Positions 11,613 to 24,579 of a stretch of DNA of 64,000 nt are shown one piece after another. Under the pieces are notes generated by a model. The model ran no database searches. It saw only the letters and a list, made by a program, of their open reading frames with translations, and was not told the DNA's origin. This DNA comes from Isoetes taiwanensis (Eukaryota; Streptophyta; Lycopodiopsida; Isoetales; Isoetaceae): contig JAJEKV010000005.1 in the NCBI GenBank assembly GCA_021234155.1, positions 20,618,605-20,682,604 of the forward strand. The letters run 5' to 3'. Position 1 is the stretch's first letter. The number at the start of each line of letters is the position of its first letter. The translations under genes were made by a program, and so were the position numbers.

Positions 11613-12894
11613 TGTGGCCACTCCCTACAAAATATCTGGCCAGGCCATGCGCCGTGCAAGGAAATCCACGTTATCCTCCATCTATCCAGCACTCGAGGTA
11701 TCCCTAGTCGCGGGGAAGGGGTTTCTGAAAGGTGTCTTAACGGCGCCCTTCTATAGGCTCCTATAGCAGCGGAAGCATAAACGATGTCCAAGGAACTAAC
11801 AACAACAATACATCAAGCTACCGAGAAGGGTAGGACATTCATATATCCATAGATACAATAGGGAATAAACATATGTAATAGAGTAAAACATGAGAGCTCC
11901 TACTTAGGAAGCTCAGGACTCATGGGGAGGTAGTGGCCAGCCAGCAGAGCGGCGAGGGGCAACACCATTACTTGAGGAGATTAATGGAACCCATGCGGAA
12001 GCCCTTTCAGTGGCCAGGCCATAAGCCTAGCAGCTATAGGGTCCCCGATGGCAGCGCTCGGCGAGGGACCCTCCTCAGTCTGCGCCTCTAGCCGTTATGT
12101 AGTGTTGAGCCATATCACCCAGCCCCATGGCGGTGGGATTTCTATGCAGTACTTAATAATAATAGAGGCCAGGGGGTCACAAGCTAGGAGCATCAGAAAT
12201 GTATTGGCTACTAGGTCTCTACCCCCCTTCCCCGATACAAGAGGAGCAAACATGATCAGCCAACGTCACATATCCACATAACTTGATAATAATAGAGAAG
12301 AATATCCAAACCTAATCATATACATCTAACTCTGATTAGAGTTCGTGATTAGGGTTCAAGACCTCTATCTTGAGGGTGTCGGAAGGCTCTACTTTCGAAA
12401 TGCTAACTCATGCAGGTCTAACTTCGGATGATATACAAGAACTCTAATCAAATACGCTCACGAGGAACTCCCTCTACTTTCGGCGTCTCCAAGGTATTGA
12501 GGGTGGTTCCAGAGTAGCTCACTCTATTGACAGCACATGCTGCGGGGGCTGGCGCACTAGGCTATGCCATAGCATGCAGTTCTTGAAATGTAGTTTCGAC
12601 ACGAAAGAGTTTTCTAGTACATTTGGAGCGAAAAATAGCCTATAGGGTTGAAATTTAGGGCCACACATACATGGTCCAATAGGGTAGGCCCGTGTGGCGG
12701 GTGCCCAATAGGTTAAGGCCACGTGCAAAATGGTCTTAACCTAAGGTTGGCTAAGTTATATGAATAACTTAGACATGCACCTTATGCCACCAATCTATGG
12801 TATACAAGGCTATGGAGATAAACTTGTATAGTGACGGACACGACCTCGCGTATTTATGGCGTATATTTTTTAAGGCGATCATTCTCTCCGCACA
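11613..12894 (-). repeat. Left (3') LTR of the nested Gypsy element
   Basis: It shares many blocks with 21178-22730, including TGTGGC.-CTC-CTACAAAATATC at the start, CTATAGGCTCCTATAGC, AAACATGAG, CTCATGGGGAGGTAG, and CCACCAATCTATGGTATACA near the end. It is about 270 bp shorter than its partner and has many indels. The outer end is TG at 11613 on the plus strand. The inner end, near 12894, is less certain. Confidence 0.8.
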
Positions 12895-13314
12895 GGATAA
12901 TCTTGTCCACCGATTATTACCACGTTAGGTGAAGCGAACCTACACTAACCCTGCAAAACACACATGAACATATAACTTTTGACTTTAATGAAATGATCAA
13001 CTCTCCGTTAATTACTTATTATGTAATTATAAGGCTATATTTATAAGCTATACAAAATTATATAGCCATAACAATTATTATTATAAAATTATACATATAC
13101 AATATTATTACAACAAATTTAGGAGTTCATAGTTAAGTCTAAAATCTATAACTCCTGTCTTCTCGTAACGTGCTCCCTCCTCTATGCTTCCCTTTACTGG
13201 TCTGCACAAGTAGCACATTATGTTATTTAAGTTAGTAAGTTTGTGGTTTTAGGGGACTACCCCCTAATTACCTCCTTGAGCCGAACTACTAGCTCAAGAT
13301 TACCCTACTACCGT

Positions 13315-13392
13315 GCACTCGATCATGGCCCCATAAGGATTTGAGCTTAAGGACCATTTAAGATGATCTTATCATTGCCCATGATCGAGTGC
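13315..13392. repeat. Perfect 14-bp inverted repeat in the Gypsy interior
   Basis: GCACTCGATCATGG at 13315-13328 and CCATGATCGAGTGC at 13379-13392 are exact reverse complements, with a 50-bp loop. The same word (GATCGAGT) recurs near 13415. It lies just inside the 3' LTR, in a non-coding part of the element. Confidence 0.6.
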
Positions 13393-14040
13393 TACACACC
13401 ATACCACGATCCTTGATCGAGTACACCGCGGTGCCCATGCCCACACGAGGGTTTTAAGCTAGGGAGCGTCTCCGCGATCCCATCATGCTTTATGATTATT
13501 TATACCTCACCACTTGACCCCCCTATGGTGGTCTTGGCGTGCCATCATTGACATAAAGATCATTCGATGGCTCACCATCGCAGCTCTTCCTCTCACGCGG
13601 CCCTCCGATCATCGCACCATTGATGCGTCTTTGGCCTAGAATGCCCACCGGTATCTCATCGCCATGGCCTACACTTCCCGAGGGCTTTGGCATATGCACT
13701 TCAGCAGCGAATGCATATGCCTCACTACTGTATACTAAGACATACAACAGCTAAGCACACAGCAAGTCGGCGTCGACCAGCTCGAGGAGATGACTCGTGA
13801 TCAAACTCCTTCATAAAAGTCAGGTTATTGCTTCTCTAAAGCGCAGCCCCGATACCCAAGTTAGCGTCTTCCACAGTACTTAAGTGCTTCCACTTGGCCA
13901 AATATTGGGAGGAATTGAGATCTTCTCGTCTTCTTGAGATGCCTTAATAGGATTAACTGCGGGCTTAACAATTTGTTCCTCGCGTCATTTGCCAACAAAG
14001 TTGGGTTCCAAAACCTCCTCCCGGGTTTGGGTGTGCCTCT

Positions 14041-14553
14041 TCAGCGAGGCTCGAGGATGGAAGACCTTGTGGACTTTAAGGTGGGTAGGTAAGTGGAGCT
14101 TATAAGACTCAATTCCCTACTGCATCCAAAATCTTGAAGGGTCACATACACCTTGGAGCAAGCTTCTTTACAATTCTTAGATCGCAAGCTTGGCTTTTCT
14201 TGACCTTTGCTTGAGCCAAACTTTATCCCCCAGAACAAATTAGGAGTTTTATATCTATTTGCCAGACTCTTCTGATGTGCCCATGCTATTTGAAGATATT
14301 CTCGCACTTCTACCACAAGTTGGTGCATATCTACCATCGTTGTTGAGAAACTTCCACCTTGGACACTAGATTATGCCACATAACTGGGGTCAAGAATTGA
14401 TAACTGTAACTGATCATGGAGGTTCCTTGTTGTCCTTGGAAGGCCCGCTATGAAATCCATGTTGATGACTTCCCACTTGGCATTTGGCACCGCCCAAGGT
14501 TCCAAATATCCTGGGTTCGAAGTTGTTCTGTCGTTGTCTGCTAACACGACCAT
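14041..14553 (-). pseudogene. Gypsy integrase remnant
   Basis: On the minus strand, 14371-14553 encodes the stretch before the integrase core with KWEVINMDFIAGLP, a hallmark of plant Gypsy elements. 14041-14337 encodes the C-terminal part: AHQKSLA-RYKTP, then a frameshifted match to the usual VWLKQRS region. The pieces are separated by stops. Their position near the 3' LTR is as expected for the order gag-PR-RT-RH-IN. Confidence 0.85.
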
Positions 14554-17500
14554 GGAATAAATTACTACTCCTATATTTTAGTGTAGTCGTAATAGGTTTA
14601 GCTAAACTACCTTCAAATTGGGGTTAGAAGTTTCTAACACGTGGCTAAACTAAATGATTTTTCTCCATTGTAGTTTCTTGCTTTTGCTAAACTTTCACAA
14701 AATGAAAGGCAAATATTAGCCATCCGCTCCAAACATTTTTGGCAAAGTATTTTAAATATAATATGTCTGATATAGATAAAGTAATGACAATCAACATAAT
14801 ATAGCATAATTGATGGAATTATTATCATTGTTACTTGACTTCCTTGATATGAAGAACAAGACATAAATCAAGACACAAATATACATGAAACGGGTTTAAA
14901 AACCCCAAAAATATACATTGTTCTTTTCCTCTAATACTTCAACTTTGTGCTTGGAACAAGGAAAGAAATAGAAAAAGGAAAAAGAATAAACCCTATTTGA
15001 TAATTTCTTAAAAGTTGGGTACATATATTGGTGTGGATTACCGGACTAATCTATCCATTTTTAAGCCCACTCTATTTTTAAGGTTTAGCTGTCGGCGTCC
15101 TAGTAGTGTTTGGAGGTAAAGCTTTTGGCTATTCAACCCTAAAAGCTCACTTGGGTGGCAAAAATTAGGCTAAAATTTTCTTTTTTTTTTTTGGGCATTT
15201 TTCCATTTACTTTAGCCATTTTCTTGGCAAAATTGCTCCAAAATATACATTTGGCTAACCTTAGCCATTATTTTATTCCATGAACAGTGGCATTCTTGGA
15301 TGCGACTATATATCTTCTTACGTACCGGTAGGGAAGTAGCTATGTATCTTGAAGTAGGCCTTTATAGATTACGCATGGCGGAAATAGGGCTGTCTGGCGT
15401 GTCATGGAAGATTTTTCCAACTCAGGTAAGCAAGTATGCATAGTTGATCTTTGATAGTATTAAGATTGCCTTCTTTTTAAAGCGTTTGAAGGTTTCTCTT
15501 TCTTAATCGGTACTTGCAGCTCTTGCAAAGACTTAGCGTATATGTGCTTGAACTCTATGTTAGAGGAGATAGCTTCTTCTATCTTCTTACCGAAATTTGC
15601 TTGCGAAGTGGAGATGGCATTGCAAAATGATGCTTCAAAAGCTTGCCAATAAGTGATGGCGATGTCTTAGCATCTCCATGGCTTTCCCTGAAATGGGGAA
15701 CGCATGCTCTTCCATTGATTTCATGATCCGCGATGTCGCCGAAAAGAAATTGATGGCGAACTCATCAGGAATCTTGAAGATAATATGCGTTCCTTAAGTG
15801 CATAAGTCGATTGGAGCGATACGATAGAGTCGAGGCATTACTATGAAGTCATAGTGCCCATACCATGTTCACAGTCTTATAAATATCTTCCCTCTTCATC
15901 GCTTTATTTGATGATTGCGGAGCCTTAAGTCGATTTTGTAGAAGAATCTCTTGCTCCTTGAAATTTGATCCATTATGTTGTTTGCTTGTTGGTGCCAATG
16001 GTTGATATACATCTTTAGACTCCCACCACGGCGAAGGATCCCCAAGTTGATCAACTCCTACAAGCGCTGCTTGAGCTACGCTGGCTTCGGAGGAAGTGCT
16101 CATCCTATAAGAGCTTTCTTTGAGTATTTCTGCATAAGGCGCCAAGTAATTTGAGGACTCTACACCTCTATAGGGCAAAAGCTCTCAAATTTCATCGAGG
16201 GTATATCATGGGACTTCTTGATTAACTTAGAAATTGGTAGAGGCAAAATTTGTTCCCAGTAGCATCTTCAGCCTTCTTACTCTTGTGTAATTACGGGATG
16301 GGCGACTTGTAGCTTAAGTATATATGACCTCATTCGATGATGCATTTAAGTAATTCCTTCAACGACATGCGGGATTTAAGCCGTGAAATTACTTCCTTAA
16401 CTTTAATTATAAGGGACTTGTCCTTTACAGTTGCTAAGATAAACATCTCTTGCTTATGATAATCAATTGTTGCCTTAAGCTAGGCTTTAAACCATTCATG
16501 CCTATTAGCAGGGGTCATACTTGCCAATGTACATAAGTTGGTGCGATGATCTACTTTAACAAAACGCGAGGTTGATGTCGAACTTGACTCTTGTTCGCTT
16601 TAGTCTTGCTAATTACTGCGGCCTTGCTATAATTCGCGACCCTAGATTTAGACTTAAGAGTCTTGCTCTTTAAGGTGTCGCCATCTAGGAGGTGCAAAGA
16701 TTCTGAGTGAATTACTTACATAAATCCTATGGCCATAAGTTTAGTCGGCATATGACATTTACGTTTGGACATGAAACTACATACACAATTCAATAATTAT
16801 TCTCATTTTTAGATCTAATCTATACTCTAGGATCTCCCTTTTCTTAATTATTGCCCTCATGAAATAGTCCCACCTTTGAGTTGATGCCATCTAAGGGGTG
16901 GGACTTGATAGATTGCTTCCCTTCATTTTAAGTGGGATTATTCCTTATCTTTGTGGAAATTTTCGTCATATACATGGTCGATGGTTATCCTATTATTGAA
17001 TCCTTCTTAGGAGGTGATCAAACTCACGAAAGAGGTTTAATATGTTGGATATCTATGCGGCAATGTATGTAGTTTTAATCCCAATCCTTGAGCTTTTAGC
17101 TCTATTCTTGGAGTCCATCATTTTTAAAAATCTACTTAAAATTTGCGTCCCATTCCATCATGGATGTTATCACCCATAATTCTAAGATATTCAAGCTATG
17201 TGATAGGTTCTCTAACTTGCTTAAAGTTGATGTAGTGATTGTCGTTGGAGTAGCGGCGATGATCCATAATTTGTTGAAAAATCACAGTCTCCTTGGTGGA
17301 TTTGTATAATCACTCATGTGCCACCTTTCTTTTTATTGAACATATTCACGATATACCTTTCGTCCTTAATGTTGATGTTGACTACTTCATTAAAGTTATC
17401 CATATTAATTGGACTTGATGATGTAGTGGATAACACAGATCACCGATTAATGCATCGGGATGCTTGAGGTAATGTTCTTCACATTCTAGAATCTTTCATA

Positions 17501-19450
17501 TAGGCTCATCACGCGCTTGGAGATTACAGGATTTGAGGATGATTCTAACTCGAGATTGATATTGTTGTGTTGACCTTTGTCGATTTGATTCTTCATCTGG
17601 CGGTCACATGCTATTGTTATAAGGTACATTAATGATGTTGGATGCTTTACCACTTCTAAGCGTACGCTTCTCTTCTGAGAGAAGTCTATTTGCATCTATG
17701 TGGTATTTGGTCCCCCATGTTGCCTCTTCTTGATGGTGTTTGACCTTCAATCTCTAAGGTGGAAGATTGAAGAGCGTCATGATCTTGAAATATGGTCTTT
17801 GTCGAGGTTGATGTAAAACAAAGAGTATGAGGGGCTGATGAGGAAGAAGTTTATTATGGTCGCCGCGGTATTCCTATTCTTGGCTTGACCCACCCCGCCT
17901 AGCGGCTTGTAATACCTCCTTGGTCAAAGTATCTTTGCTTGAAGTCTAAATGTCGATCTTACATCATGGCACGTATATGCGCAATGAATTTGCCCTTCCT
18001 AGGAGGTATGTCAGTCTCATCCTTTAGAACTCTTGATGTCATAAATTAGATGAAATTAAGTCTACTTGTTAGTGGCATAAAATTTGTGACGTAGTCATTG
18101 ATGTGGGGCCTTCCTGGGGAGACAATGTGACACTTGGAGAATATCAGGTGGCGAGGAGATGTTCCTCCCCTAATCGAATCAATTTTGTAAAGTGCCATGA
18201 TGCCCATTGGTACATTTGCACTTAACCCTTTGGCAACCTTTGTCTATTCGCGATGTCGCTTTTCGTCCTTCACATGGGCTCCCCTTGTATTTGTGTTGAC
18301 CTTCCGCAGTACACCATCAAGGCCTTTGATTTGTTGAAGTTTCCTCCATAAGGTTGCCCTACGCGCTTTCAATTCGTTGATGTTGTTGAGTGGCTCGTGT
18401 TATCGAGGCCTCGAGGACACACCTTGAAGGTTCTCTAATCTATTTGACTATCCTAAAGTTGGCGGTGGCGATAATACTACCACAACAACAAATTACATTG
18501 TGTCTACTTACTCTACAAACCCTATTTTTATACCTTTATCTCCATTACCTCAAATGACCACTTGACATTTGGCACTTCAATGAAACTTGGCGAGAAAGGG
18601 TACTTGTCCCCTAACATTGTAAGGGTGGTATAAGGAGACTTACTTTAGATTGTACTTGGTGTCTTTGAACTAAATTACTGAATGAATGAATTCCTAGATA
18701 ATTATCTATGCTACAAAGAGCATGGTGAAAGATACTTGATGGTAGTGCATATATAATATGTGTTGGTGTATCATACTAGCGTGTGACAACAATTTCTAAG
18801 GCCTCGGCAACTAATTTGGAGTTTCTAAGGAAAAAGGGTTTGATTATAATATTTATGGTAGACAAGGGAGACACTTAGCAAGATAAGGCGGCGACTAAGC
18901 TAAGATGAATGCATATGTGGCTCTATCTAGCTTAAGGGTCTTGGTTCTAACTCTAAGGGTGGCCATTAATATTATTAACATGATTAAAGCTTAAATTTAA
19001 TTAAGGATTATAATTCAAGCATAGGCGATGCAGCCCTCGATGTAGTTGGCATGGGGGGGATTTGGAGGGGTTCATCCATTGGGTGAGAGTCGATTCACAC
19101 TCTTTGTGGGAATTTTTTAAGATGCGGTTCAAATGGATGGGGTACTACAAGACACTAGAATGCATGGAAGATGGCTAAAATGTGCACTAAAATCTTTTCG
19201 AGCAATCTTTTTAAAATTTTTGCTCAAGCGTACGACTTCGAGATTAGGTCGGCATAGGCGTCTAGCGTTCTTGTGGACCCGGACTTTGGTATGAATTTAC
19301 AACAATTAGGTTATACAAAAACACTTTTAAGAGATTAATTTCTGAGAGGAAGGTATTTTTATATAAAAATTTGACTTATACTAAAAGATAGCTTTATATA
19401 TATTTGAGGCTTTACTATGTACAAAAAAAAAAATTGAAGCTTCTAGGAGC
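14554..19450 (-). other. Degraded middle of the Gypsy element
   Basis: By position this should hold Gypsy reverse transcriptase, RNase H and protease on the minus strand. I could not find an unbroken motif. Short minus-strand open stretches (15849-16178, 17486-17695) have no recognisable domain. A run of T at 15179-15192 and a GC-poor 14.6-15.3 kb segment suggest further insertions or heavy decay. Confidence 0.4.
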
Positions 19451-20545
19451 TTCTCCTTGCCGGGATCCTCCTTGCGGTGAAGGTCGCGCCCAGGCATCCG
19501 CAGTCACCCTCTTCCGCGTGGATTGCACATAGGTTTCCCTCCTCCGAGAGAGAGTTGGGCTGAAACTCGCCTCTCTTTTGCCTCTATGAGGTCGGGCCAG
19601 ATTAGGGTTGTGACCCTATAATGCGATTCGAAACTCTTGCATGATTTCAGGAGGAGCTCAAATAAACATTATGCGGATGAGGGAGATTAGTACAGCATTT
19701 GGAAGTGCCTGTATCAGGAACACCACCAGGCGTGCTTGGAAATCGTGGCGTGGTAGACTTGAACTGACCAAGCTCGACCATGGTAATTCTTAGCGGGTGG
19801 CTTTGGGTGATTCTTGGGCCTGCAGCTATGCGTTACGCTTGCGGTGCAGTCATTATACCTCTTCCATCACCACAAAATTGCGCCCGGTATGCCTTCTTGC
19901 TTGGCTGGAATTCGATACGCGAGCATGGATTCTCGATCACCCACCTTTTGAGTTACCTTTGGTGGCTTGTGCCACTTTGGGTAAGGTGGGGGTGTGGGGG
20001 TTAGATGGTTCCAGAAGCGTCCACCCAACAAGGGCTCTTCCTCCTCCTATCGGCTTCCTCGGTTCCTCCCTCCTCACCGTCGGTTGCCTCTCAGAAGCGA
20101 AGGTATTTCATGCCGCGATTACCTTTTGGCCGATCCACAGTCCCTCTTGGGCGCTTTCACCTCTCTGCCAATATACTTCTCCTCTCCCTCTTTTCTTACA
20201 GGCCCTCTCTCAGGCCACTTCGGCTGCTTTCTCCTTGCCCTTCTTCTTTTTGGAGTCACCCAGAGCTTCCTCAAGTGATGCTCCCTCCTGGCGATCTTTA
20301 TTGTTCAACACCATTGCTCTTCTTCCTCTGTACTCTCCCATCTTTGTGCCCCTCTTCACAGCTTGGTGAAACTGACCCTAACTCACGGCGGCCTCATGCA
20401 GTCCTTTGGGTGGCTCAGGTGGTACTCTCCTTAGCTCCTTAGAGGCATGGAAGGTGTCATCTACCAAGGAAGGCGGCTCTTTCTCTCCCTCAGGGCTTGA
20501 GGTGCTCAGATCTTCTTTCCATCACTGCTTCTTTGCCTCAGCCAT
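19450..20545 (-). pseudogene. Candidate gag N-terminal region of the Gypsy element
   Basis: A minus-strand ATG at 20545-20543 opens MAEAKKQ and then meets a stop. The following minus-strand frames are rich in Lys, Glu, Arg and Pro, with shifts, down to about 19.5 kb. This is the position expected for gag, about 0.6 kb inside the 5' LTR. No zinc knuckle was seen. The long plus-strand frames here (19797-20369 and 20005-20442) are the antisense of this purine-rich stretch. Confidence 0.45.
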
Positions 20546-21158
20546 AGAAGGGGTGTGCACAGGAGGCTCCTGAATTTTGTGGTTGTGTATTTGGTTAAGT
20601 GTGCTATGTCTTTACGGTTAGAAAACGGATTAAGTTAAAGGCTGAAGATCAAGAAGGAGAGATTTAGGGTGAGATAGGGGGTAAATGGGTGCTAAAATGG
20701 TGTTTAAAAGGAAAGATGCTCTAAGAAATATTCTCACGCGTTAATAGCCTATTAATTAGCCTCCCCTATTAAATACGCAATATACATACTTATTGATATA
20801 TGGTTATCTTTTGTATTATACTTTAAAATTCGAATTTTCCTAATGGTTTTGGGGTGTTAATTAGTTTTAGCCATTTTCACGGTCTCGATTAAGGATGATT
20901 TTAGATCCATTTTGGGTGAAATTTGATGCTCATACATAATTTCCACTCAATTTTTACTAGAATGTTAATTTGACTCATTCTTTTCCTACGTCCCTAACAA
21001 CTTACTCCCAGCTTTTCACGACCCACTACCTAGGGAGAAAAATTTACCATTATTTTAGCGATTCAACGGTGGAATTTTCATCCCACACCCTATTAGACAC
21101 GTTAGACTACTTAAATTTAGGGATATGAGTGGAGTGCTAGTTCTTCGTCAACGAGAAG

Positions 21159-21177
21159 ACATGGCTCACGATACTAT
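21159..21177 (-). other. Primer-binding site of the nested Gypsy element
   Basis: Read on the minus strand, the bases next to the 5' LTR are TAGTATCGTGAGCCATG. This matches the initiator tRNA-Met site TGGTATCAGAGCCATG at all but a few bases. The match supports minus orientation. Confidence 0.7.
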
Positions 21178-22730
21178 TGTGGCAGCTCCTACAAAATATC
21201 ACGGTAGCCCGTCAGGTACGCTTTCCGTCAAATCACATCAGGTCCTTGGCATACGGGCCTCTATCGCACTCCGGTATCACTAGTGCAAAGGATGCAAGGT
21301 GTCTTGCATGCCCTTCCCCTATAGGCTCCTATAGCGATTGGAAGCATAAACAGCGTCGGAACTAGCAACAACAATACAACAAGCTACCCGCAGAAGGGGT
21401 AGCACATCCATAAGGCAATAAGATAAACATAATAGGTAAAACATGAGGAAGCTCCTACGCAAGGATGAGACTCATGGGGAGGTAGCCCGGCCGGCTAGGC
21501 ATAAGATGGAACAAAGCGAGAGTCATAGCAATAAGCCGGGGCTGAAGCAGAAACAAAGGCTAGGGTTGACCATTTGGTCCGCTCCTCCACATTGCATACT
21601 TTGCGAGATGGGCTAGGTCGGGCCTCTGGGAAATGCGACTCTATCCTTCCAGGTATACTGTCTCATGGTATCACCCATGAGAATTTTGCTTTCACGGGTT
21701 GCATCTCCCTCTGTCCTTGGGGAAGGGTTCCATCTCTCTCCTTTCAGGAGTCTGAGATTCCATGGGCTAGAGAATTGTGGTGACACCGATTCTTCACAGG
21801 CTTAAACCCCCAAAGCAAAGAGCGGGGAACCGTTCGTCACACCGCCTCTTGAGAAGCGAGGCGACATCATTGCCCGAGGGGTCATGGGACCCATGCCCGA
21901 CCTACTCGAGTGGCCAGGCCATAAGCCCTAGTCGCTATAGGGTCCCGATAGCAGCTGATAGGGACCACTCCCTGCATCTGCGTCTCTAGCCCGTTATGTA
22001 GTCTTTGAGTCATATCATAGCCCGTAGCACGGTAGGTTCCTAATACTTTTGAGCATGGCTTAATAATAGGAACTAAGGGTCTAAACTAGGAGCATCACTA
22101 AGTAATGGCTACTAGTCTCTACCCCCCTTCCCCATACAACGGGAGCAAGCGTAATCAATCAACATCACATATCCACATAACATGATAATAATGAGAAGAA
22201 CATCAAACCTAATCATATACATCTAACTACGGTTAGGGTTCATTGATTAGGGTTCAAGATCTATAATGAGGTGTCTAGGAAGGGGCTCTACTAGAGACCG
22301 CGAAATGCTAACTCATCTGGAGTCCTAACTTCGGATGATCCACAAAACTCTAATCCAAATACACGCTCTGAGAAACTCCCTCCTACTCAGAGGCATCTCA
22401 GCGGGGTCTTGAGGTGGTCGAAGTAGCTCCCACTCTATTGGCGTGCACATGCTGCGAGGGGCGTGCGCTAGACGGCCGAGCGGTTCGAAATGGGTTTTGA
22501 GGTAGGCCAATAGGGTAGGCAGGTGTGGTGAGGTGCCCAATAGGTTAAGGCCACGTGGAAAATGGTCTTAACTTAAAGGTTGAAAACTAAGTTATATGAA
22601 TGCTTAGTCATGCACTAATATGCCACCAATCTATGGTATACAAGGCTATGGAGATAGACTTGTATAGTGAAATGGTTTTGAAATATACATATTTATATGG
22701 TATATTATTTCCTTTGGAGCACATCCGCGA
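21178..22730 (-). repeat. Right (5') LTR of the nested Gypsy element
   Basis: A 1553-bp repeat pairing with 11613-12894. Its last block, TATGCCACCAATCTATGG through TATATGGTATAT, aligns with the end of the left copy. It is followed by the TTCTT target duplication and then by Copia RT coding sequence. Confidence 0.8.
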
Positions 22731-22735
22731 TTCTT

Positions 22736-24510
22736 AGCTTATTACTATTCATGATGCTCTAAGTTCCAATGAACGTGGACATTGGCAACAAGCAATGGAT
22801 GTTGAATATCATTCTTTGATAACAAAGACACGTGAAATTTAGTAGTTCTTCCTTCTGGTCATGAAGCTATAAAAAGTAAGTGGGGTTTTAAGTTAAAACT
22901 AAAGAAGATGGTACTTTTGACAGATTCAAAGCACAGTTGATTACAAAAGGTTTTTTTCAAATTGCTAGAGATGATTATCATGAAACATTCTCACCTGCAA
23001 TGCATATTGCAACCGCGCATGCTTTTTTAGCATTTGCAGTTAACCATAATCTATATATTCATCAAATGAATGTTAAAACAATATTTCTAAATGGAGATCT
23101 CACATAAGATATTTATATTGCTACTTGTAAATAGTTATAATTTCACAGGTCAAAGCGGGCTGGTTTGCAAATTAGAAGGGGATAAACACCCACGAGGAGC
23201 GTACCAGGATAGTAGGCTGAACTTTGTTTCCTCACGAGAGTAATGAAGCGGCGGGGTGTTTGTACGCTATAGGAAGGCAAGGCTACATTGCAGCACTACA
23301 ACAAAATCTAGTGTTTATCCTTTAGCAGGAAGGCAGGCTGCATTGCACTGGGCAGGCTCTAGTGATAACTAACACACCAAAAGAGGCAGTCCTTCAAAGG
23401 GAAATCATTATCCAATGGGTCCCAGCCTTTTAAGCTTTGTCCCCTTACCCTGGAGCCATATTAATTCCTCCTCCTCCTCGAGATACTTGCCTCAAGCATG
23501 TGGAATACACCAATGTTGCCACAAGGAATTGAACCTTGGCTCACGATGCAAATGTGCAGCACTAGCAACTCTAGTGATAACCAACACACCATCGTAGGAT
23601 CCTTCAAGAAAATCGTTATCAATCAATGGACCCCCAACCTTTCGGGGCTTTATCCCTTACCCCATAGGTATATCACAAGGCTGCCTCATTTCCGCCATTT
23701 GGATTATGAGGAGGTTTGGTAAATTTTGTTAAGCGCGGAGTTGCTCCGGGAAGTTTGGGCGTGAATCGATTATCGAGGTTTGTAGGGGCTTATCGGGGGT
23801 TTGTAGATGCTCCCGGCCTAGATTATCGGCATCTAAAAGGCTGAATCGAGAATTTGAATCATGCATAGATGGATAATCATCTGCGTCAACTGCTTCTTAA
23901 AATATTCTTACTTGTTATGCCTATCGAGGCGAGGAATGAATATTGCATGAATGCCTTGATCCCAAAGCCTGCCGGTTAAGGAAAGCTCTGTATGATTTAA
24001 AACAAGCATCACGTGCTTGGTATAAGAAGATGCACTGATAATTACTTAGGTACCATCACTGCTGATCCAAATTAAATCCTACAGCTGGGATTACCATGTG
24101 GCATAAGGAACTCTTGTGAAAGCCCTAAACTTGTATGCTGAGGACAACATTAATCCAAGAAGAGGAGAATGTGAAGTTCCAGCACATTATACGCGATTAA
24201 TCCATATAATGTATGAAGCGTCATCATAATCAATTAATGGACATGTCATCTAATTTAAAAGATTATGTCATAAGGATGACCTAGTGACTTGCCCAGGTTG
24301 GTGTGTTGGGCTTTTCTGTGGCATGACTCATGTAACCTCTGGAGCTACAACTGTCGCAATCTTTTATATGGGACAACAACTTGGTGATACTACGGCAAGG
24401 ACAAGTGGATCATATCCTTTCTTCCTTTCTTTTATTTCTTTTCTTTTACTTTCTTTTTGGGAGAACGGCATAGTTGTTATATTACATGTAGATAAAATAT
24501 ATAGCAATAT
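22736..24510 (+). pseudogene. Copia pol relic, part 2: reverse transcriptase, itself interrupted
   Basis: The plus strand resumes with ERGHWQQAMDVEYHSL near 22770, KSKWGFKLKT near 22875, HETFSPAMHIAT near 22980 and NVKTIFLNGDL near 23070, which are the N-terminal blocks of Copia RT. The next blocks, KALYDLKQASRAWYKKMH (about 23980-24035) and IVVILHVDKI (about 24465-24495, in place of the catalytic YVDD), are separated from them and from each other by extra sequence (about 23190-23970 and 24040-24450). The relic has therefore taken further insertions. The second catalytic Asp of the YVDD block reads as Lys, and many stops are present. Confidence 0.82.
23358..23672. repeat. Tandem repeat (212-bp spacing) with a pol III B-box-like motif
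   Basis: TCTAGTGATAA-C-AACACACC followed by a similar GATCCTTCAA/CAGTCCTTCAA and ATCATTATC/ATCGTTATC segment occurs at 23358 and 23570. Between the copies, 23525-23535 read on the minus strand is GGTTCAATTCC, a perfect tRNA B box. GTTGGTTATCAC lies upstream of it on that strand. A tRNA-derived SINE head, partly duplicated, is possible. The unit sits inside the Copia RT relic. Confidence 0.5.
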
Positions 24511-24518
24511 ATATAGAA

Positions 24519-24560
24519 ACCGAAGTTTCTATCATCAAAACCGAAGTTTCTATCATCAAA
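24519..24560 (+). repeat. 21-bp perfect tandem duplication
   Basis: ACCGAAGTTTCTATCATCAAA occurs twice head to tail (24519-24539 and 24540-24560), immediately after the decayed Copia RT block and just before the LTR-like repeat at 24.58 kb. Confidence 0.9.
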
Positions 24561-24579
24561 ATTAGTGATTGGAGCCCAA

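Larger units (their letters stand above)
11608..22735 (-). mobile_element. Gypsy (Ty3) LTR retrotransposon nested in a Copia relic
   Basis: Two long similar direct repeats, 11613-12894 and 21178-22730, bound an 8.3-kb interior. TTCTT directly precedes the left repeat (11608-11612) and directly follows the right one (22731-22735), a target duplication. Orientation is minus. The integrase lies near the left LTR, a gag-like start lies near the right one, and a degenerate match to the TGGTATCAGAGCC primer-binding site (initiator tRNA-Met) abuts the inner edge of the right LTR. The host sequence on both sides is plus-strand Copia pol. Confidence 0.82.

Noticed and set aside
19797..20442. Plus-strand frames of 190 and 145 codons
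   Set aside because: They are antisense to the candidate gag region of the minus-strand Gypsy element and overlap one another in different frames.
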